Origin: Prosapia bicincta
Taxonomy: Eukaryota > Arthropoda > Insecta > Hemiptera > Cercopidae
NCBI GenBank assembly: GCA_036971475.1
Contig: JBAIZL010000005.1
Span: 239,769,190-239,833,189, forward strand
Length of the DNA stretch: 64,000 bases
Direction: 5' to 3'
Both the position numbers and the translations under genes were made by a program. Below are positions 58,791-64,000 of this stretch, piece by piece. Position 1 is the first letter of the stretch; each line of letters starts with the position of its first letter. Below the pieces are notes generated by a model. The model was given only the letters and a program-made list of their open reading frames with translations. It was not told the origin of the DNA and did no database searches.

Positions 58791-59774
58791 TTGTAACGGA
58801 AATGTTATCAGACGTTTCCCTGTGTTCAATTGCACGTTGATCTTATGTGCATGCCAAAATTCATTCCGCATGACTCCAGCAATGAACCTGTATCATGCGT
58901 GTTTGATATGGCAATGTTTAGAATTATTAGTAAATCCTTTATGTTTCATAGTACGCAAATTTTTATGTTTTGTAATGATCAATCCTGCGCTATTTTCATT
59001 TTATTTTTAAATTGAATCATTTTCTTTTTCACAACATTTCAGTAAATATTTCATTTTAGGCACTAACAAGATAGGTAAATGCCTTCAGCCCCATCTATCG
59101 ATACAAGAGGCGTGTTCAGCTGCAAGATAGTTCTATATTTAGATGTGCATCTTTGCATGTATGTAACTCTCGTTTTGATTGCTATGTGAATTTAAGTACT
59201 GCTTTACCTTGAATAGTCATATATTGATTGTTTAAGCATTTCGGATAATCTACAAGCCTCGCAATTGTTTATACCACAGTGAAAGAAAAAGAGAGAGTAT
59301 GCGAAAAATAGAGGCTTAGGGAGAGGATTAGAGACAGAGGGAGATAGAGGAAGAGAGAGGGCAAAAGAGATAGGATAAGTGAAATACTGCGATCGAGAGA
59401 GTGAGAGAGAGAGGGAGAGAGAGTGAGCCGAGGAGAAAAAAAGAGAGAGACAGAGAGATAGAGCCAAGGAGCAAAAGAGAGAGGGAGGGATAGAAAATAT
59501 AGGTTCGATTATGTCTTTTTTGTTTTTGTTTTCAAATTTGGTCTATTATTAAATTTGAAAGTAAGCACTAGTTAGGCCAACTGCTTTTGACATTTAATAG
59601 AAAACATTTTACTACATTTAATTACTGTACGCCTATTGCAATATTTATTAACGTCTATTTCAACAATATTATATCATAGTTTAATTACCTTATGATAATC
59701 ATATAACTTGTAAAATAGGGTAAATGTGTACTTTTGGACAGGAGGTACTCATATCAGGTTGCTGTATCCGTCAG
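58791..59774. other. spacer between satellites with AG-rich tract
   Basis: No gene recognised. 59280-59495 is a purine (GA)-rich low-complexity stretch. Confidence 0.6.
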
Positions 59775-62700
59775 ATTCTTTACTATTGCGCCTAACTCGA
59801 TGCTTGCTCAATTCACAGAACCCCTTATACAATATGGCTAGAATAGGGAGATTCCATTGATATTGAATATATATTCCATTTGTTATGGCGCCTAACTCGA
59901 TGCTTTCTCAATTCACAGAACACCTTTTACAATATAGCTAGAGTAGGGAGATTCCATTGATATTGAATATATACATTAAATTTGCTACTGCGTCAAATTC
60001 GATGCTTGCTCAATTCACAGAACCCATTATACAATACAGCTAGAGTAGGGAGATTCCATTGATATTGAATATATATTCCATTTGCTATTGCGCCTAACTC
60101 GATGCTTGCTCAATTCACAGAACCCCTTATACAATATAGCTAGAGTAGGGAGATTCCATTTAAAAAAATATATATTACATTTGTTATTGCGCCTAACTCG
60201 GTGCTTGCTCAATTCACAGAACTTCTTTTACAATATAGCTAGAGTAGGGAGATTCAATTGATATTGAATATATATTCCGTTTGTTATTGCGCCTAGCTCG
60301 GTGCTTGCTCAATTCCCAGAACCCCTTATACAATACAGCTAGAGTAGGGAGATTCCATTGATATTGAATATATATTCCATTTGCTATTGCGCCTAACTCG
60401 ATGCTTGCTCAATTCACAGAACCCCTTATACAATATAGCTAGAGTAGGGAGATTCCATTGAAATTGAATATATATTCCATTTGTTATTGCGCCTAACTCG
60501 GTGCTTGCTCAATTCACAGAACTCCTTTTACAATATAGCTAGAGTAGGGAGATTCAATTGATATTGAATATATATTCCGTTTGTTATTGCGCCTAGCTCG
60601 GTGCTTGCTCAATTCACAGAACCCCTTATACAATACAGCTAGAGTAGGGAGATTCCATTGATATTGAATATATATTCCGTTTGTTATTGCGCCTAGCTCG
60701 ATGCTTGCTCAATTCACAGAACCCCTTATACAATACAGCTAGAGTAGGGAGATTCCATTGATATTGAATATATATTCCATTTGCTATTGCGCCTAACTCG
60801 ATGCTTGCTCGATTCACAGCACCCCTTATACAATATAGCTAGAGTAGGGAGATTCCATTGAAATTGAATATATATTCCATTTGTTATTGCGCCTAACTCG
60901 GTGCTTGCTCAATTCACAGAACTCCTTTTACAATATAGCTAGAGTAGGGAGATTCAATTGATATTGAATATATATTCCGTTTGTTATTGCGCCTAGCTCG
61001 GTGCTTGCTCAATTCTCAGAACCCCTTATACAATACAGCTAAAGTAGGGAGATTCCAATGATATTGAACATATACATTAAATTTGCTATTGCGTCAAATT
61101 CGATGCTTGCTCAATTCACAGAACCCATTATACAATACAGTTAGAGTAGGGAGATTCCATTGATATTGAATATATATTCCATTTCCTATTGCGCTTAACT
61201 CGATGCTTGCTCAATTCACAGAACCCCTTATACAATACAGCTAGAGTAGGGAGATTCCATTGATATTGAATATATATTCCATTTGCTATTGCGCCTAACT
61301 CGATGCTTGCTCAATTCACAGAACCCCTTATACAATATAGCTAGAATAGGTAGATTCAATTGATATTGAATATATATTCCGTTTGTTATTGCGCCTAACT
61401 CGATGCTTGCTCAATTCACAGAACCCCTTATACAATACAGCTAGAATAGAGAGATTCCATTGACATTGAATATACGAGTATATTCCATTTGCTATTGCGT
61501 CAAACTCAATGCTTGCTCAAGTCACAGAACCCCTTATACAATATAGCTAGAGTAGGGAGATTCCGTTGATATTGAATATATATTCCATTTGCTATTGCGC
61601 ATAACTCGGTGCTTGCTCAATTCACAGAACCCCTTATACAATATAGCTAGAGTAGGGAGATTCCATTTAAAAAAATATATATTACATTTGTTATTGCGCC
61701 TAACTCGGTGCTTGCTCAATTCACAGAACTCCTTTTACAATATAGCTAGAGTAGGGAGATTCAATTGATATTGAATATATATTCCGTTTGTTATTGCGCC
61801 TAGCTCGGTGCTTGCTCAATTCCCAGAACCCCTTATACAATACAGCTAGAGTAGGGAGATTCCATTGATATTGAATATATATTCCATTTGCTATTGCGCC
61901 TAACTCGATGCTTGCTCAATTCACAGAACCCCTTATACAATATAGCTAGAGTAGGGAGATTCCATTGAAATTGAATATATATTCCATTTGTTATTGCGCC
62001 TAACTCGGTGCTTGCTCAATTCACAGAACTCCTTTTACAATATAGCTAGAGTAGGGAGATTCAATTGATATTGAATATATATTCCGTTTGTTATTGCGCC
62101 TAGCTCGGTGCTTGCTCAATTCACAGAACCCCTTATACAATACAGCTAGAGTAGGGAGATTCCATTGATATTGAATATATATTCCGTTTGTTATTGCGCC
62201 TAGCTCGATGCTTGCTCAATTCACAGAACCCCTTATACAATACAGCTAGAGTAGGGAGATTCCATTGATATTGAATATATATTCCATTTGCTATTGCGCC
62301 TAACTCGATGCTTGCTCGATTCACAGCACCCCTTATACAATATAGCTAGAGTAGGGAGATTCCATTGAAATTGAATATATATTCCATTTGTTATTGCGCC
62401 TAACTCGGTGCTTGCTCAATTCACAGAACTCCTTTTACAATATAGCTAGAGTAGGGAGATTCAATTGATATTGAATATATATTCCGTTTGTTATTGCGCC
62501 TAGCTCGGTGCTTGCTCAATTCTCAGAACCCCTTATACAATACAGCTAAAGTAGGGAGATTCCAATGATATTGAACATATACATTAAATTTGCTATTGCG
62601 TCAAATTCGATGCTTGCTCAATTCACAGAACCCATTATACAATACAGTTAGAGTAGGGAGATTCCATTGATATTGAATATATATTCCATTTCCTATTGCG

Positions 62701-64000
62701 CTTAACTCGATGCTTGCTCAATTCACAGAACCCCTTATACAATACAGCTAGAGTAGGGAGATTCCATTGATATTGAATATATATTCCATTTGCTATTGCG
62801 CCTAACTCGATGCTTGCTCAATTCACAGAACCCCTTATACAATATAGCTAGAATAGGTAGATTCAATTGATATTGAATATATATTCCGTTTGTTATTGCG
62901 CCTAACTCGATGCTTGCTCAATTCACAGAACCCCTTATACAATACAGCTAGAATAGAGAGATTCCATTGACATTGAATATACGAGTATATTCCATTTGCT
63001 ATTGCGTCAAACTCAATGCTTGCTCAAGTCACAGAACCCCTTATACAATATAGCTAGAGTAGGGAGATTCCGTTGATATTGAATATATATTCCATTTGCT
63101 ATTGCGCATAACTCGGTGCTTGCTCAATTCACAAAACCCATTATACAATATAGGTAGAGTAGGGAGATTCCATTGATATTTAATATATATTCCATTTACT
63201 ATTGCGCCTAACTCGATGCTTGCTCAATTCACAGAAGCCCTTATACCATATAGCTAGAATAGGGAGATTCCATTAATATTGAATATATATTCCATTTGCT
63301 ATTGCGCCTAACTCGATGCTTGCTCAATTCACAGAACCCATTATACAATATAGCTAGAATAGGGAGATTCCATTGACATTGAATATACGAGTATATTCCA
63401 TTTGCTATTTCGTCAAACTCGATGCTTGCTCAAATCACAGAACCCCTTATACAATATAGCTAGAGTAGGGAGATTCCATTGATATTGAATATATATTCCG
63501 TTTGTTATTGCGCCTAACTCGGTGCTTACTCAATTCACAGAACCCCTTATACAATATAGCTAGAGTAGGGAGATTCCATCGATATTGAATATATATTCCA
63601 TTTGTTATTGCGCCTAGCTCGATGCTTGCTCAATTCTCAGAACCCCTTATAGAATATAGCTAGAATAGGGAGATTCCATTGATATTGAATATATATTCTA
63701 TTTGTTATTGCGCCTAACTCGATGCTTGCTCAATTCACAGAACCCCTTATACAATATAGCTAGAGTAGGGAGATTCTATTGATATTGAATATATATATTC
63801 CATTTGCTATTGCGCATAACTCGGTGCTTGCTCAATTCACAGTACCACTTATAAAATATAGCTAGAGTAGGGAGATTCCATTGATATTGAATATATATTC
63901 CGTTTGTTATTGCGCCTAACTCGGTGCTTACTCAATTCACAGAACCCCTTATACAATAAAGCTAGAGTAGGGAGATTCCATCGATATTGAATATATATTC
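59775..64000. repeat. satellite array 2, ~100-bp unit, continues past window
   Basis: Successive TGCTTGCTC marks lie 99-102 bp apart (59801, 59901, 60003, 60103, 60202, 60302, 60402 and so on), giving about 42 copies up to the window edge. Variable sites include cgatgc/cggtgc, tacagct/tatagct, ccattg/caattg and the ccatttaaaa variant. Confidence 0.97.
60105..63130. repeat. 1507-bp higher-order repeat, two copies
   Basis: 60105-61611 and 61612-63130 carry the same ordered set of 15 unit variants. The rare TTTAAAAAAATATATATT variant lies at 60160 and 61667, and the ACGAGTATATTCC variant recurs with the same 1507-bp offset. The two copies differ at only a handful of bases, and similarity drops to that of ordinary units after about 63130. 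Confidence 0.93.

Noticed and set aside
59204..59467. Ser/Leu-rich minus-strand frame
   Set aside because: It arises from the GA-rich low-complexity stretch.
60027..60212. Repeated 61-63 codon frames in the 100-bp satellite
   Set aside because: They recur at the 1507-bp offset and lie wholly in satellite units; no coding signal.
59775..64000. CRISPR-like regular repeats
   Set aside because: There are no unique spacers; the whole unit repeats, so it is a eukaryotic satellite.

Overview
The window is AT-rich, intron-bearing eukaryotic DNA, most likely from an insect and possibly a hemipteran; the organism is inferred from repeat content and gene style, not proven. It is a repeat-dominated locus built around one host gene. 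That gene is a 2-oxoglutarate/Fe(II)-dependent dioxygenase (isopenicillin-N-synthase-like superfamily) on the + strand. Six exons are visible at 31264-31324, 32844-32965, 47867-47985, 48126-48295, 50693-50883 and 52593-52703. Their splice phases agree from exon to exon, and the last exon(s) appear to lie beyond 64000. A decayed second copy of exons 3 and 4, with exon 4 at exactly the same 170-bp length and its splice sites kept, sits at about 9.06-9.42 kb.

Layout: 1-2.5 kb holds no recognisable gene. 2.5-4 kb has Penelope-like element (PLE) debris. 5.0-8.8 kb is a dead antisense LINE. 9.06-9.42 kb is the dioxygenase pseudogene. 13.9-15.8 kb has a hammerhead-like inverted repeat and a pogo/Tigger transposase relic. 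17.1-21.0 kb is a nearly intact antisense LINE with endonuclease, reverse transcriptase and RNase H. 21.3-21.7 kb is a second pogo relic. 24.0-25.4 and 29.2-30.2 kb are two relics of one uncharacterised transposon-associated protein family. 27.3-28.3 kb contains two fold-back repeats. From 31.3 kb the dioxygenase gene begins. Its intron 1 holds a TIR MITE, and its roughly 15-kb intron 2 holds three PLE copies, a deleted LTR retrotransposon with about 1-kb LTRs, a related solo LTR, and many (TA)n/(CA)n tracts. Introns 4-6 hold more PLE terminal repeats. From 55.2 kb the sequence is a 198-bp (CA)n tract, a 144/145-bp satellite array (55.56-58.79 kb) and a 100-bp satellite (59.8 kb to the window end) with a 1507-bp higher-order repeat.

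The most interesting signal is a set of short structured motifs in the PLE terminal repeats. They can be drawn as hammerhead ribozymes with a palindromic helix III, and they fall into several sequence families. Some have a normal core (C3, G8). Others carry U3 with A8, a paired swap that would preserve the 3-8 core pair. All well-formed copies share one extra nucleotide before helix II. These readings are by eye and need covariance-model searching and cleavage assays. No bacterial-type operon, CRISPR, tRNA or rRNA was seen.
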